From Maribacter sp. (lineage in GTDB: Bacteria > Bacteroidota > Bacteroidia > Flavobacteriales > Flavobacteriaceae), in NCBI GenBank assembly GCA_002749285.1, contig PDPR01000008.1, positions 62,001-126,000 of the forward strand: a stretch of DNA of 64,000 nucleotides. The letters are read 5' to 3'. Shown here one piece after another: positions 56,206 to 64,000 of the stretch. The number at the start of each line of letters is the position of its first letter. Position 1 is the stretch's first letter. Position numbers and translations under genes: made by a program. A model generated the notes under the pieces. It saw only the letters and a program-made list of their open reading frames with translations. It did no database searches and was not told where the DNA came from.

Positions 56206-56973
56206 TTATTTTTCCTCTACTTCCATCACATCTGGAAAGGCAAAGGAGGATTCTTCCACTGTGGGATTCAGCTCAATGGATTCTATGACCAAGGGGCTAC
56301 CGGGTTGTCCTTTGATTCCTTGGGTCATTGAAAAGGGGAAATATATACCATCGACTTCTTGATAATCGCTAAAAGTCACTTCCTGTACCATTCCTTTGGC
56401 CTGACCGGATTTGATTTCCGATTGTACAGCTATGGGAACAAAGTTCTCTGTGTCAAAATAATAAAAAGAGACATTCTCTTCTTTTTTGCCGTCAACTGTG
56501 ACAGGTTCCTTGGTTAATTTTATTTTAAAGGTCTCTGTACCATCCACGGTCTCATTGCCCAACAATTCAACAGTATACCCTTTTTCCTTATAATCTATAA
56601 ATGAATCGGGGAAGTCATTTGTGTCCAATTTAAAATTGGCAGTGGTCTCCGCATCGCTTTTTTCTGCCTTCATGGTCATAAAATTGTGGCTCCATAAAGT
56701 CTCTCCGTCAAAAACACCTTGTTTCATTTCCTTTCCTTGGAAATTGATAGTGGTCATTTGTCTGCCATCATTAAATTGTATGGTTTCCAATGGAATTTCC
56801 ATTCCTTGTTGGTTGATCTTCGCCACCATCTTTATTCCTTTTAAATTTTTAAGATTCTCCAATCCGCCGATATTTTCAAAATAATTATCCAAGATCTCAT
56901 CAGCAGTTTGTGCACTTAAAGGCATGGTACAGGTAATGGCAAATATTGCAATACATAGTTTTAGTGTCTTCAT
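56206..56973 (-). CDS. LolA-like/outer membrane lipoprotein-sorting-like periplasmic protein
   Basis: 255 residues with a signal peptide (LCIAIFAITCTMPLSAQ). The mature part begins TADEILDNYFENIGGLENLKNLKG, typical of LolA/LolB-fold proteins of Bacteroidota, then beta strands with DGRQMTTINFQGKEMKQGVFDG, NETVDGTETFKIKLT, FYYFDTENFVPIAVQSE and DGIYFPFSMTQ. Not a canonical LolA because the C-terminal half is longer and its function is unknown. It lies 27 nt upstream of the BNR-repeat gene on the same strand, so the pair is probably co-transcribed. Confidence 0.82.
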   Translation of the reverse strand: MKTLKLCIAIFAITCTMPLSAQTADEILDNYFENIGGLENLKNLKGIKMVAKINQQGMEIPLETIQFNDGRQMTTINFQGKEMKQGVFDGETLWSHNFMTMKAEKSDAETTANFKLDTNDFPDSFIDYKEKGYTVELLGNETVDGTETFKIKLTKEPVTVDGKKEENVSFYYFDTENFVPIAVQSEIKSGQAKGMVQEVTFSDYQEVDGIYFPFSMTQGIKGQPGSPLVIESIELNPTVEESSFAFPDVMEVEEK

Positions 56974-57121
56974 ATTTTTTTGGGTTTTACATTTTGTTAT
57001 TTGATAAGTATTAAATAGTGATGGAATGTTACACTTTATATTTTAGATTAACAAGAATTATCTTGGTTATCCACTATTGTAATAGATTGTATATATCATT
57101 ATAGAGTACATGGGTATGTTA

Positions 57122-58411
57122 TTATTCATCCAATCCAACAGCAACTGCCTGTACTTGATCGAGTACCCTAAGTAAGTTGCCGCCCCATAGTTTTTCTATA
57201 TCTTCCTCCGAATACCCTCTTTTTACAAGTTCTGCGGTTACATTCATGGTCTCCGAGGCATCTGACCAACCTTCTATACCACCGCCACCATCAAAATCGG
57301 AACTGATGCCCACATGGTCTATTCCCATCGATTTTACCAAGTAATCTATATGGTCAACAAAATCCGATACATTTACCCCTTTAGGTATGTCGGTACTTTT
57401 TTCTGCAATTTTGTTGCCTATCTCCATGACTTTGGGGCGATATTCCATAAATGCCCTTTTATCAGGATCACTAAGCTCAGAAAATTGTGCTCTTGTATAC
57501 CAATTCAGGGAAAGGGAATCAGCTGCTTTTTGGTAGATGTCTTCCATAAAAGCAGAATACTTTTCGCTTTTTTCGGTATTGAGATAAGATCTGAAAGCAA
57601 CGGTCTGGACAACACCACCGTTTTCTTTCATCATTTTCAATTGATCGTCATCTAGGTTTCGACTATGGTTGCAAAGGGCCCTGGCCGATGAGTGGGAAGC
57701 GATTATGGGTGCCTTTGATAGTTTGATTATTTGGGCCATTGATCCTTTTGAAATGTGTGAAACGTCGATCATGATTCCCAATCGGTTCATTTCCTTAACG
57801 GCTTCCTTGCCCAATTCACTTAAACCATCATTGTAAAGCCACACATCATCGGCCTCCCCAGTGTTGGAATCGCAAAATTGGCTGTGGCCATTATGGGATA
57901 ATGATATGTATCTTGCCCCCATATCATAATACCTTTCAAATTCCGAAAGGTCCTCACCAATAGGATAGGCATTCTCCACACCGATCATTGCCACCTTTTT
58001 CCCGGAGGCCACGATTCTACGTACATCGTCTGAAGTGTACGCCAATTCGATCTTATCCGGTGCGATTTCCTCACATAACCTGTGAATGGCATCAAATTTG
58101 GCCATTGCGTTTGCCCTGGCCTTGGCATAACCTTCCGGGCTCAATGAATCTTGGCCTGTGTACACGATAAGCCAGGACACATCCAGTCCACCTTCTTCCA
58201 TTTTCGGCAGGTTGACCTGGGTATCAAGTCTCTGCGTATAATTGATCGAATCAGTGAAATTATCGACATTGATATCATTATGGGTGTCTATCGTAATGAC
58301 CCTATTATGTATTTCACTGACCTTGTCCTCGTCATCCACTTTGATTTTTTTTTGGTTATCGCCACAAGATAGTAGCATAAAAAGACCGCATAGGTAAATA
58401 AGTTGTTTCAT
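57122..58411 (-). CDS. membrane dipeptidase (M19 family) lipoprotein
   Basis: 429 residues from ATG 58411, giving the lipoprotein signal LIYLCGLFMLLSCGDN; an upstream in-frame ATG at 58495 adds a non-conserved Cys-rich stretch and is rejected. M19 zinc motifs: TIDTHNDINVDNF, AMIGVENAYPIGEDL (bridging Glu), SLSHNGHSQFCD, MIDVSHISKG, IIASHSSARALCNH and GIDHVGISSDFDGGG. Relatives hydrolyse dipeptides, often D-containing. It is encoded away from the hybrid kinase gene, separated by 194 nt. Confidence 0.93.
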   Translation of the reverse strand: MKQLIYLCGLFMLLSCGDNQKKIKVDDEDKVSEIHNRVITIDTHNDINVDNFTDSINYTQRLDTQVNLPKMEEGGLDVSWLIVYTGQDSLSPEGYAKARANAMAKFDAIHRLCEEIAPDKIELAYTSDDVRRIVASGKKVAMIGVENAYPIGEDLSEFERYYDMGARYISLSHNGHSQFCDSNTGEADDVWLYNDGLSELGKEAVKEMNRLGIMIDVSHISKGSMAQIIKLSKAPIIASHSSARALCNHSRNLDDDQLKMMKENGGVVQTVAFRSYLNTEKSEKYSAFMEDIYQKAADSLSLNWYTRAQFSELSDPDKRAFMEYRPKVMEIGNKIAEKSTDIPKGVNVSDFVDHIDYLVKSMGIDHVGISSDFDGGGGIEGWSDASETMNVTAELVKRGYSEEDIEKLWGGNLLRVLDQVQAVAVGLDE

Positions 58412-58605
58412 AATATGGATTTTTATACCTACAAATAAAGCAATTTGACAACATAATGAGCTATTTCGGGAACAATAAATTGTCAAATCATCCAATAATC
58501 AACAATTTTAAAGGGTAAATAAAGGAATAATGACTCCTTGACCACCGATAAATCCAATTAGGAAACCTTACGGTAGAATAATATGAACCTATAACAACAT
58601 ACTTC

Positions 58606-60378
58606 TTGAAGGCTACTAAAATACTATCGCATTTATCCGACCTGGAATCTTTATTAAAGGATTTTTCCTATGAGGAACTGAGCATAAGCGAAGGTTCCGA
58701 TATAAAGAGGAAATTCGAATCTTTTAAAACCAGTTTGGAGGACAGGATATTCACACCCTCCATGAACCTGGAAAACCTTGATTCCAAAGAGGAAAGGATA
58801 ATGGTGAAGAACAAGGTATCAAAACAGAACAATATAAGTACGGCAAAACTGATTGCAACGGTAAGTAAAGGGATGAAAGGGCCTTTGAACAGTATTATCG
58901 GCTTAAGTGATTTGTTAAAGGAAGGGGAACTGACTGAAAACCAACTGGAAAAAGTTGAAGCTATCCAAGAAGCCTCCGATACACTTATGGAAATTATCAA
59001 CGAACTGTTTGAATATTCCAGATTATCCGAAGGTATAGAGGTTATTGGGCAACGGGATTTTAATTTTCCTAATATCATTCAAAATATAGAATATATCTGT
59101 AATACACTGATCACAAATCCAGATGTATCCTTTGAAATAAAGGTGGAGCCAGGAATCCCGAAAATACTGAAAGGGGATCCAGGGAAACTGTCCCAAATAT
59201 TGATCAACCTACTGGGCAATTCAATAGAATTTGTTGAAAAAAGGAAGATAAAACTCCAAATAACTCAAAAAAGACAGAGAAAAGACAAATTGGTTCTGGC
59301 CTTTAGGTTATCCGATACAGGTATGGACATGGCCCGGGGAAAATTAGATCGCACTTCCGAAACCCATTCGCAAGTAAGCAATGATAACTTTTTAAAATAT
59401 GGTGGAAGCGGTTTAGGGTTCATAATAGTAGAACAGACCATTGAACTTTTAGGAGGTAATATCGAAGTGTCCAGTATATCTGGAAAGGGAACAATATTTT
59501 ATTTTGAAATACCCTACGAAAAAGGAACTAAAGCCAATACCGATCAAGAGCATGCAAATACCATTATGCCCCCCAATGCCGCAAAGCATATCAAAGGCAT
59601 GCATATTGCCGTTTTCGGGGACAATAAAATAATCGAACCACATCTTTTGAAATGGGGCTGTAAAGTATTTGTAACGGACAATGTATTTCAAGGGCTTGAA
59701 TATATTTCGGGGAACAAAGTGGACATGATCTTGATGGATTTAATGACCCTGGGGATGGATGGCTATGAAATCACCAAGAGAATAAGATCCAATTCCGATA
59801 AGAACATCAATCAAATACCGGTAATAGCAGCAATAAGTACTGGTTTTACCTTAAATGAAAGAAAAAAAGGAAAGGCAATTGGTATAAGCGACTTTATATT
59901 TAAGCCCTTTAGTGATCCCCAGGAACTTTTGCTGAAACTGATAATACATGGCAATAAAACCAAAAGTCCCAAAACAATATCAGCATCAAAAACCAAGGAC
60001 ACGGAAATGCAGGGTCCTGAACACCCAAAAGTCCGTTTGGATACTGTGCTGGAGGAGTGTGCGGGGGATTATGGCTTTTTAAAAGAAAAGGTCCGCATAT
60101 TCAAACGGGGTGCACTTGAGTTTATTGGTGCTTATTCCGTACATATGAAAAATGCCGATTGGGACAAGTTATCCTTTGCGGTACTCAAGATAAAACCTAT
60201 GATCGCTTTGTTACATGCAGATTCCCTAATGGTCATTCTTGAAAGATTACAAGCTATCCTGCAATTGCCCACAGCTTCAAATAGCAAGGAAATGCATGGG
60301 GCGGGAATATCCTTTATCGAAGAATATGAAAGGGTTTCACGAACAATTGATTTGGAGATGGGGAAACTTGGAAGTTAA
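58606..60378 (+). CDS. degenerate hybrid histidine kinase with receiver and HPt-like domains
   Basis: 590 residues from TTG 58606 (no in-frame ATG upstream before a stop). N-terminal 70 residues unassigned; DHp-like helix pair at about 78-145; HATPase_c at about 153-303 with Asn205 (INLLGNSIEF), DTGMDM in place of the DxGxG box, and G2 box GGSGLGFIIV; receiver domain at about 331-448 with phospho-acceptor Asp378 (LMDLMTLGMDGYE) and Lys433; C-terminal HPt-like helical domain at about 475-585. The DHp motif reads TVSKGMKGPLN, so Lys88 replaces the His, and the HPt reads FAVLKIKPMI, with Leu527 at the His position. It probably cannot autophosphorylate or relay. No transmembrane segment. Co-directional with the next gene. 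Confidence 0.88.
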   Translation: MKATKILSHLSDLESLLKDFSYEELSISEGSDIKRKFESFKTSLEDRIFTPSMNLENLDSKEERIMVKNKVSKQNNISTAKLIATVSKGMKGPLNSIIGLSDLLKEGELTENQLEKVEAIQEASDTLMEIINELFEYSRLSEGIEVIGQRDFNFPNIIQNIEYICNTLITNPDVSFEIKVEPGIPKILKGDPGKLSQILINLLGNSIEFVEKRKIKLQITQKRQRKDKLVLAFRLSDTGMDMARGKLDRTSETHSQVSNDNFLKYGGSGLGFIIVEQTIELLGGNIEVSSISGKGTIFYFEIPYEKGTKANTDQEHANTIMPPNAAKHIKGMHIAVFGDNKIIEPHLLKWGCKVFVTDNVFQGLEYISGNKVDMILMDLMTLGMDGYEITKRIRSNSDKNINQIPVIAAISTGFTLNERKKGKAIGISDFIFKPFSDPQELLLKLIIHGNKTKSPKTISASKTKDTEMQGPEHPKVRLDTVLEECAGDYGFLKEKVRIFKRGALEFIGAYSVHMKNADWDKLSFAVLKIKPMIALLHADSLMVILERLQAILQLPTASNSKEMHGAGISFIEEYERVSRTIDLEMGKLGS

Positions 60379-60486
60379 AATGTCACAAGCTATTAAACTA
60401 TATTGCCCATTGGTTCACCGTTAAAAAAAACAAGGCTGGATTTGAACGATCAATTACTGACATATAGACTCGATTACTTATTTTTC

Positions 60487-61635
60487 ATGATTCCCAAACT
60501 TCATGAAAACTTGTTATGGGACCTCTCCCTATTGATAGTGACCCTTACAGTGTTGTACTTTATTGCGATTCGATTCCTCAGTAAAGGAAGTGTTATTGCA
60601 GCGCAGAAAGGGATTGGAATGAAACAAAGGAAGAAACCATATGTAAATACCCGTATCCCTGCCAAGGAAAATGACTTTTCCAAAGTTGGACCAAAGCCCA
60701 ATAATGCCACAAATAGACAAGTATACACAGACAATATCCATTACAAGGGCAATGGTTTGGGTAGGCGAGAGGACATTCCCCACCAAGACCTGGATCTTGA
60801 CTTTTTACCTAGAGTGATCGATAAGGATGAAATCGGGGATTCAGCGGTACAGCCCCCCCAAATATCAGGTAGAATGGAGATTAATGATGACGAACTGGCA
60901 TTTTTGCCCTTGGTAGTCGCCAACATTGAAGTAGGGGGCGGGGAACAATTAAAAAAGGATGTTGGAGAGGAAGAGGGGGATACCTTGGCTCTTGGTTTTT
61001 TACCCTTGGTGACCGATGAAGGGAATACTATCACAGGGGATTGTGAAAAGAATGCCTTCTATAATAGTATGGGGCGGACTACGATGGATGATGGAGACAT
61101 AAATGAATCCAATTCCTTTGCCTGGGAAGATGTAGGGGGTATAGGGGAAACTACCGATAAGCATCTTGAATTACGGGATATTTCAGCAAAACTTCCCAGC
61201 CCCATCTTATTTGAAGGGGAGACCTTCATCAACAGGCATTTATTGGACGATATCGAGGCATTTGGTGATCGTCGTGAAATACCCTTGCGGTCAAAATCAA
61301 GGAACAAGGCTTCCTTAGGTAATGTTCAAGATTATTTAAAGAAGGAGTTCAGCCCTTTCAGTGTTTTCAAAGACCTTTTCCGTAACTGTGACACAGAGGC
61401 AAAACTAATATTAATGGATATGATCGTTGAGGTAGGCGATGAAAAGGAGGTGGACTTTTTAAGGAAGGTTTCCAAAGACCCGGATAATGAAATCCGTACC
61501 AAGGCCATTAGGGTACTTCGAGATCTGGAAAATAAGATTTTCAGGGAAAGCCTGCTGTTTGATCCCTCGGAGATCTTCGATGTCATTCCCCGACCCAAGA
61601 AGATGGAACGAAACAGGAAAAGCTATTTCATATAG
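60487..61635 (+). CDS. membrane-anchored acidic protein with FLPLV repeats and HEAT-like C-terminus
   Basis: 382 residues from ATG 60487 (MIPKLHENLLWDLSLL); a TTG at 60403 is possible but less likely. One membrane helix at about 9-31 (LWDLSLLIVTLTVLYFIAI). The cytoplasmic part has a basic linker, then three similar units: DFLPRVIDKDE (about 105), AFLPLVVANIE (about 139) and GFLPLVTDEGN (about 171), a WEDVG segment (about 213), and a C-terminal helical domain (about 291-350: FKDLFRNCDTEAKLILMDM, FLRKVSKDPDNEIRTKAIRVL) resembling HEAT repeats. It lies 108 nt after the hybrid-kinase-like gene. I do not recognise a named family. Confidence 0.72.
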   Translation: MIPKLHENLLWDLSLLIVTLTVLYFIAIRFLSKGSVIAAQKGIGMKQRKKPYVNTRIPAKENDFSKVGPKPNNATNRQVYTDNIHYKGNGLGRREDIPHQDLDLDFLPRVIDKDEIGDSAVQPPQISGRMEINDDELAFLPLVVANIEVGGGEQLKKDVGEEEGDTLALGFLPLVTDEGNTITGDCEKNAFYNSMGRTTMDDGDINESNSFAWEDVGGIGETTDKHLELRDISAKLPSPILFEGETFINRHLLDDIEAFGDRREIPLRSKSRNKASLGNVQDYLKKEFSPFSVFKDLFRNCDTEAKLILMDMIVEVGDEKEVDFLRKVSKDPDNEIRTKAIRVLRDLENKIFRESLLFDPSEIFDVIPRPKKMERNRKSYFI

Positions 61636-61991
61636 GTTTAGACCTGCCCGTTCCAATTTCAAGCACAAAAAAAATCAGAAGGGGAACTTCGTTTCCTGCT
61701 GAAAATCATTTGGAAAGAGTTGTTCCTCCAATCTTTTTTTTCCATTCAAATTCCATAGGGGGGGATGAAAGAAAGGGTGGTTGTTATGGTCTGCCAAACC
61801 ATAAAATCCTCGATGAACTGTAACGTCTTATTTTCACTATGATCGCTATTCCATCAAAAATGCGATTTTGACAACATATTTTTTCCGTTTCACCACAATT
61901 TATTGTGTCTTGGCCTCATTATAAATATGTTTACCCTATAAAAAATAACCCAAATCGCTTGCTTTACGCGGCTAAACTAACTTAAAAGTAT
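61636..61991. other. intergenic region upstream of the tiny tandem genes
   Basis: 356 nt with no convincing gene before 61992. It contains a promoter-like pair at 61903-61933 and a small inverted repeat CACAA-TTTA-TTGTG overlapping the -33 element. The first half holds only short, non-conserved frames. Confidence 0.5.
61903..61933 (+). promoter_or_regulatory. promoter of the tandem tiny genes
   Basis: TTG at 61903-61905 and TATGTTTA at 61926-61933 (one mismatch to TAnnTTTG), spacer 20 nt; the first ATG is 58 nt downstream. A 5-bp inverted repeat CACAA/TTGTG overlaps the -33 element. Confidence 0.5.
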
Positions 61992-62090
61992 ATGCTATAC
62001 GACACCTACGGGGAGGAGTATTTAGCTTTCCTCCAGGATTTGAACGAAATTTTGAGTATTAACGAATTAGTAGAATTGGATTATACGTAA
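61992..62090 (+). CDS. tiny protein A, paralogue of the next gene
   Basis: A 32-residue frame: Met-Leu-Tyr-Asp-Thr-Tyr-Gly..., core EEYLAFLQDLNEILSINEL, ending VELDYT. The core is shared with the protein encoded at 62132-62233: both have Y-x-x-F-x-x-x-L-N-E-I-L-S at identical spacing, then six or seven residues, a Leu and an aromatic-Ser/Thr end. Predicted as one amphipathic helix, no signal peptide, acidic. The pair of related frames in tandem, with a promoter before and a terminator after them, supports that both are real. Too short for common gene callers. Confidence 0.62.
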   Translation: MLYDTYGEEYLAFLQDLNEILSINELVELDYT

Positions 62091-62131
62091 TCTTTTTCAT
62101 TAATCCACGAACCTTTAAAAACCTACATATT

Positions 62132-62233
62132 ATGGCGAACAAAAATGCGGACAACCTAGCTTACATGAATTTTATTGATAATTTAAACGAGATCTTGTCA
62201 GACATTGATGTCAGCAAATTGAGTTTTTCATAA
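62132..62233 (+). CDS. tiny protein B, paralogue of the previous gene
   Basis: A 33-residue frame: MANKNADNLAYMNFIDNLNE followed by ILSDIDVSKLSFS. It aligns without gaps to tiny protein A across YxxFxxxLNEILS and shares the short polar tail. It starts 41 nt after the stop of A, so they are likely co-transcribed, and the terminator lies 18 nt after its stop. No known family comes to mind; possible roles include a small regulatory or toxin-like peptide, a structural subunit or a secreted signal, none supported by more than size. Confidence 0.62.
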   Translation: MANKNADNLAYMNFIDNLNEILSDIDVSKLSFS

Positions 62234-62251
62234 AAAATCATTTAACTGTAC

Positions 62252-62286
62252 AAAAAAGCCCTAACGAATAACGTTGGGGCTTTTTT
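62252..62286. terminator. bidirectional terminator between tiny genes and rpoD
   Basis: 15-bp stem AAAAAAGCCCTAACG (62252-62266) with CGTTGGGGCTTTTTT (62272-62286), one G-T pair, AATAA loop. T-runs in both directions, ending the plus-strand tiny genes and the minus-strand rpoD. Confidence 0.9.
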
Positions 62287-62309
62287 GTATTCCTGTTTAC
62301 CCACTTGTC

Positions 62310-63179
62310 CTAACCCAAATATGTTTTCAATAATTTGCTTCTGGAATTGTGGCGTAACTTTCTTATGGCCTTTTCCCTGATTTGGCGCACACGCTCACGG
62401 GTAAGGTCGAATGCCTGTCCAATTTCGGCCAAGGTCATCGATTGTTGGTCGCCAATACCATAATAAAGTTTAACAACATTAGCCTCGCGGGGAGATAAGG
62501 TTTCAAGGGCCCTGTTGATTTCGGTATTCAGTGACTGCCGTAATAATAGTTTATCCGGTCTTGGTGACTCATTTGAAGAAAGTACATCATAAAGGTGAAG
62601 GTTCGAATCCTCACCTTTGCGAAGGGGGGCATCCATAGACACATGCCTTCCTGAATTTTTAAGGGACTGTTTTACCTCAGAGACCGTCATTTCAAGTTCT
62701 TTGGCAATCTCTTCAGGGGATGGTGGACGTTCATGGGTCTGTTCCAAATAAGAAAAAGCCTTTTTGATCCTATTGATGGAGCCGATCTTGTTCAAGGGAA
62801 GTCTTACCACCCGTGATTGTTCTGCCAAGGCCTGTAGGATCGACTGGCGGATCCACCAGACTGCATAGGAGATGAATTTGAACCCACGGGTTTCATCAAA
62901 ACGCTTGGCGGCCTTAACAAGCCCCAAATTACCCTCATTGATCAAATCGGGTAGTTTCAACCCTTGGTTTTGGTATTGTTTTGCTACAGATACTACAAAA
63001 CGTAAGTTGGCTATAGTCAATTTCTCAAGGGCAATTTGGTCACCAGATCGAATACGTTGGGCCAACTCCACTTCTTCCTGTGCATTTATCAATTCGATTT
63101 TACTGATATCCTGCAAGTATTTATCCAGTGATTTCGATTCCCTATTGGTTACTTGCTTAATGATCTTAAGTTGCCTCAT
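62310..63179 (-). CDS. rpoD: primary RNA polymerase sigma factor (Bacteroidota RpoD)
   Basis: Principal sigma-70 factor recognising the TTG/TAnnTTTG promoters seen throughout the window. 289 residues from ATG 63179 ([17 protein letters not shown]); the longer frame to 63233 adds unconserved residues. Lacks the long region 1.1 and non-conserved region of other phyla, as usual for Bacteroidota. Region 1.2: [20 protein letters not shown]; region 2: [59 protein letters not shown]; region 3: [14 protein letters not shown]; region 4: [18 protein letters not shown] and [17 protein letters not shown]. Confidence 0.96.
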   Translation of the reverse strand: MRQLKIIKQVTNRESKSLDKYLQDISKIELINAQEEVELAQRIRSGDQIALEKLTIANLRFVVSVAKQYQNQGLKLPDLINEGNLGLVKAAKRFDETRGFKFISYAVWWIRQSILQALAEQSRVVRLPLNKIGSINRIKKAFSYLEQTHERPPSPEEIAKELEMTVSEVKQSLKNSGRHVSMDAPLRKGEDSNLHLYDVLSSNESPRPDKLLLRQSLNTEINRALETLSPREANVVKLYYGIGDQQSMTLAEIGQAFDLTRERVRQIREKAIRKLRHNSRSKLLKTYLG

Positions 63180-63305
63180 AATATATTGATCGTGTTTAAA
63201 ATCCAACCTTAATACGATCTTTTTATAATACATTAATATTCCGTATTCTCCAAAGGATTACGGGAATGTTATACATAATTTATAATAGGTTCCGGAAATG
63301 GACTG

Positions 63306-63334
63306 CCCCGAGGCAGAGCCATCGGGGGGTTTTT
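63306..63334 (+). repeat. terminator-like GC-rich hairpin upstream of DUF6155 gene
   Basis: CCCCGA (63306-63311) with TCGGGG (63322-63327), inner GGC/GCC pairing, then a T-run (63330-63334). It looks like a terminator on the plus strand, but the only upstream plus-strand transcript would come from the rpoD antisense side, so it may be a mobile intergenic hairpin. Confidence 0.4.
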
Positions 63335-63378
63335 GGATTAAAGTTTGGCTCTGGATAGCTATTTTCTTTTTGCTTGCG

Positions 63379-63386
63379 TATTTTTG
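63379..63386 (+). promoter_or_regulatory. -7 box TATTTTTG for the DUF6155 gene
   Basis: Perfect TAnnTTTG 17 nt before ATG 63404. It also shows that the longer frame starting at 63374, inside or before this box, is not the true coding start. No well-spaced -33 TTG. Confidence 0.5.
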
Positions 63387-63403
63387 GAACTCAAGATTGG
63401 AAG

Positions 63404-63913
63404 ATGGGTAAAAGAGCTCTGAGAAAATACGTGGGGGAACTTGAAAAAAGGGAGTTGGAAGATCAACTTTTGGATCTCTATGCCCGGTTTCCGGTGGTGA
63501 AGGAATATTACGATTTTATCTTTAATCCAAAAGAGGATAAAATGGTGCAGGAAGCCAAGGCGAAAATTTCAAACGAATATTTTCCATTGAAAAGGAAAAG
63601 GCCCAAAGCGAGGCGGTCTGTAGCCCAGAAATACATTAAGCATTTTATTAAATTAGGGGTAGAGCCCCATTTAATCGCTGATGTAATGTTGTACAACCTC
63701 GAAGTCGCCCAGACTTTTTCGATGGATCGTAATGTGCCCGAACCCTTTTTTAAGAGCATGTTGAATTCGTTCAACGAAATGGTTCGGTTTGTTTCCTTAA
63801 ATGGTTTATTGCCTAATTTCAAGGAACGTATAGTCAAAGTATATAATTTCACACAGGATAATCATTGGGGGTTCCAAGAAGGATTTTCCAGGGGTTTGGA
63901 TATATTGGATTGA
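63404..63913 (+). CDS. DUF6155-like protein
   Basis: 169 residues from ATG 63404 (MGKRALRKYVGELEKREL); an upstream start at 63374 overlaps the -7 box and is rejected. Soluble and mostly helical: ELEDQLLDLYARFPVVKEYYDFIFNP, KISNEYFPLKRKRPKARRS with a basic patch, YIKHFIKLGVEPHLIADVML, and a C-terminal EMVRFVSLNGLLPNF. This fits what I remember of DUF6155, a Bacteroidota family of unknown function. The basic RKRPKARRS segment suggests nucleic acid or phosphate contact, which is inference. A hairpin with arms TAAAGAC/GTCTTTA at the window edge (63968-64000) is probably its terminator. Confidence 0.72.
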   Translation: MGKRALRKYVGELEKRELEDQLLDLYARFPVVKEYYDFIFNPKEDKMVQEAKAKISNEYFPLKRKRPKARRSVAQKYIKHFIKLGVEPHLIADVMLYNLEVAQTFSMDRNVPEPFFKSMLNSFNEMVRFVSLNGLLPNFKERIVKVYNFTQDNHWGFQEGFSRGLDILD

Positions 63914-63967
63914 TTTGGGTTTTGTCAAAGGGCAGGGTAATAAGTAAAAAGGGACAGGCGTTACATT

Positions 63968-64000
63968 TAAAGACCACAAATCCCAGTTTGTGAGTCTTTA
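63968..64000 (+). terminator. probable terminator at window edge
   Basis: Stem TAAAGAC-CACAAA (63968-63980) with TTTGTG-A-GTCTTTA (63987-64000), one bulged A, 6-nt loop. The sequence after it lies outside the window, so the T-run cannot be confirmed. Confidence 0.5.

Noticed and set aside
57001..57121. AT-rich gap with small inverted repeat CTATT/AATAG before the M19 dipeptidase end
   Set aside because: Arms of 5 bp in AT-rich DNA are expected by chance; no T-run or box of note.
62591..62618. tRNA T-arm-like hairpin with GGTTCGAATCC
   Set aside because: It lies inside the rpoD coding sequence (minus strand, KGEDSNLH region) and no acceptor, D or anticodon arms surround it.
1..64000. CRISPR arrays, prophage, transposases, toxin-antitoxin or restriction modules
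   Set aside because: No regularly spaced repeats and no gene in the window matches such families; the window is core-genome in character.

Overview
The window looks like chromosomal DNA of a marine-type Flavobacteriaceae (Bacteroidota). This rests on gene content (PorX, LpxC-FabZ fusion, a roughly 290-residue primary sigma factor, DUF937, HisB and HisIE fusions, flavobacterial orphan families), on -7 boxes of the form TAnnTTTG with a TTG about 20 nt upstream, and on AT-rich intergenic DNA with weak Shine-Dalgarno signals. I cannot name the genus. Almost all of it is ordinary core-genome housekeeping; I see no prophage, CRISPR array, insertion sequence, rRNA or tRNA gene.

Layout. 1-5.1 kb: end of folE, then a minus-strand block with a TonB-dependent receptor paired with a small His/Cys-rich exported protein, two orphan proteins and a DUF937 protein. 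5.5-10.4 kb: serA, serC and a LuxC-type acyl-CoA reductase (minus strand), diverging from a ferredoxin and ychF. 10.7-18.6 kb: DMT transporter, parE-parC-mscL, a membrane di-iron hydroxylase, TerC. 19-23.5 kb: XRE regulator, M14 peptidase, an Lrp-type regulator, gene debris, aroB. 23.6-29.9 kb: proline dehydrogenase, an alanine dehydrogenase-like enzyme, tsaE and the type IX secretion regulator porX. 30-37.9 kb: HD hydrolase and the lipid A block lpxD-lpxC/fabZ-lpxA-efp-lpxD2, then sucD and fabG. 37.9-40.8 kb: a VWA-like membrane protein and an SPFH protein. 40.9-48.5 kb: a complete histidine operon with leader peptide and attenuator, in which hisD and hisC form one reading frame. 49.6-58.4 kb: a TruA paralogue, cysE-cysM, a DUF2461 protein, a BNR-repeat secreted protein and an M19 dipeptidase. 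58.6-64 kb: a hybrid sensor-kinase-like protein lacking both phospho-histidines, a membrane protein with FLPLV repeats, two tiny tandem paralogous proteins, rpoD and a DUF6155 protein.

How the parts work together. The his operon supplies all steps from PRPP to histidine. The lpx block makes the acylated lipid A precursor, with FabZ supplying acyl chains. SerA, SerC and CysE-CysM (45 kb apart) form most of a 3-phosphoglycerate to serine to cysteine route. The least explained segment is 58.6-62.3 kb, where a degenerate signalling protein, an acidic repeat protein and two 32-33 residue peptides lie consecutively on the same strand; this is my best candidate for undescribed biology, but a functional link between them is inference from position only.
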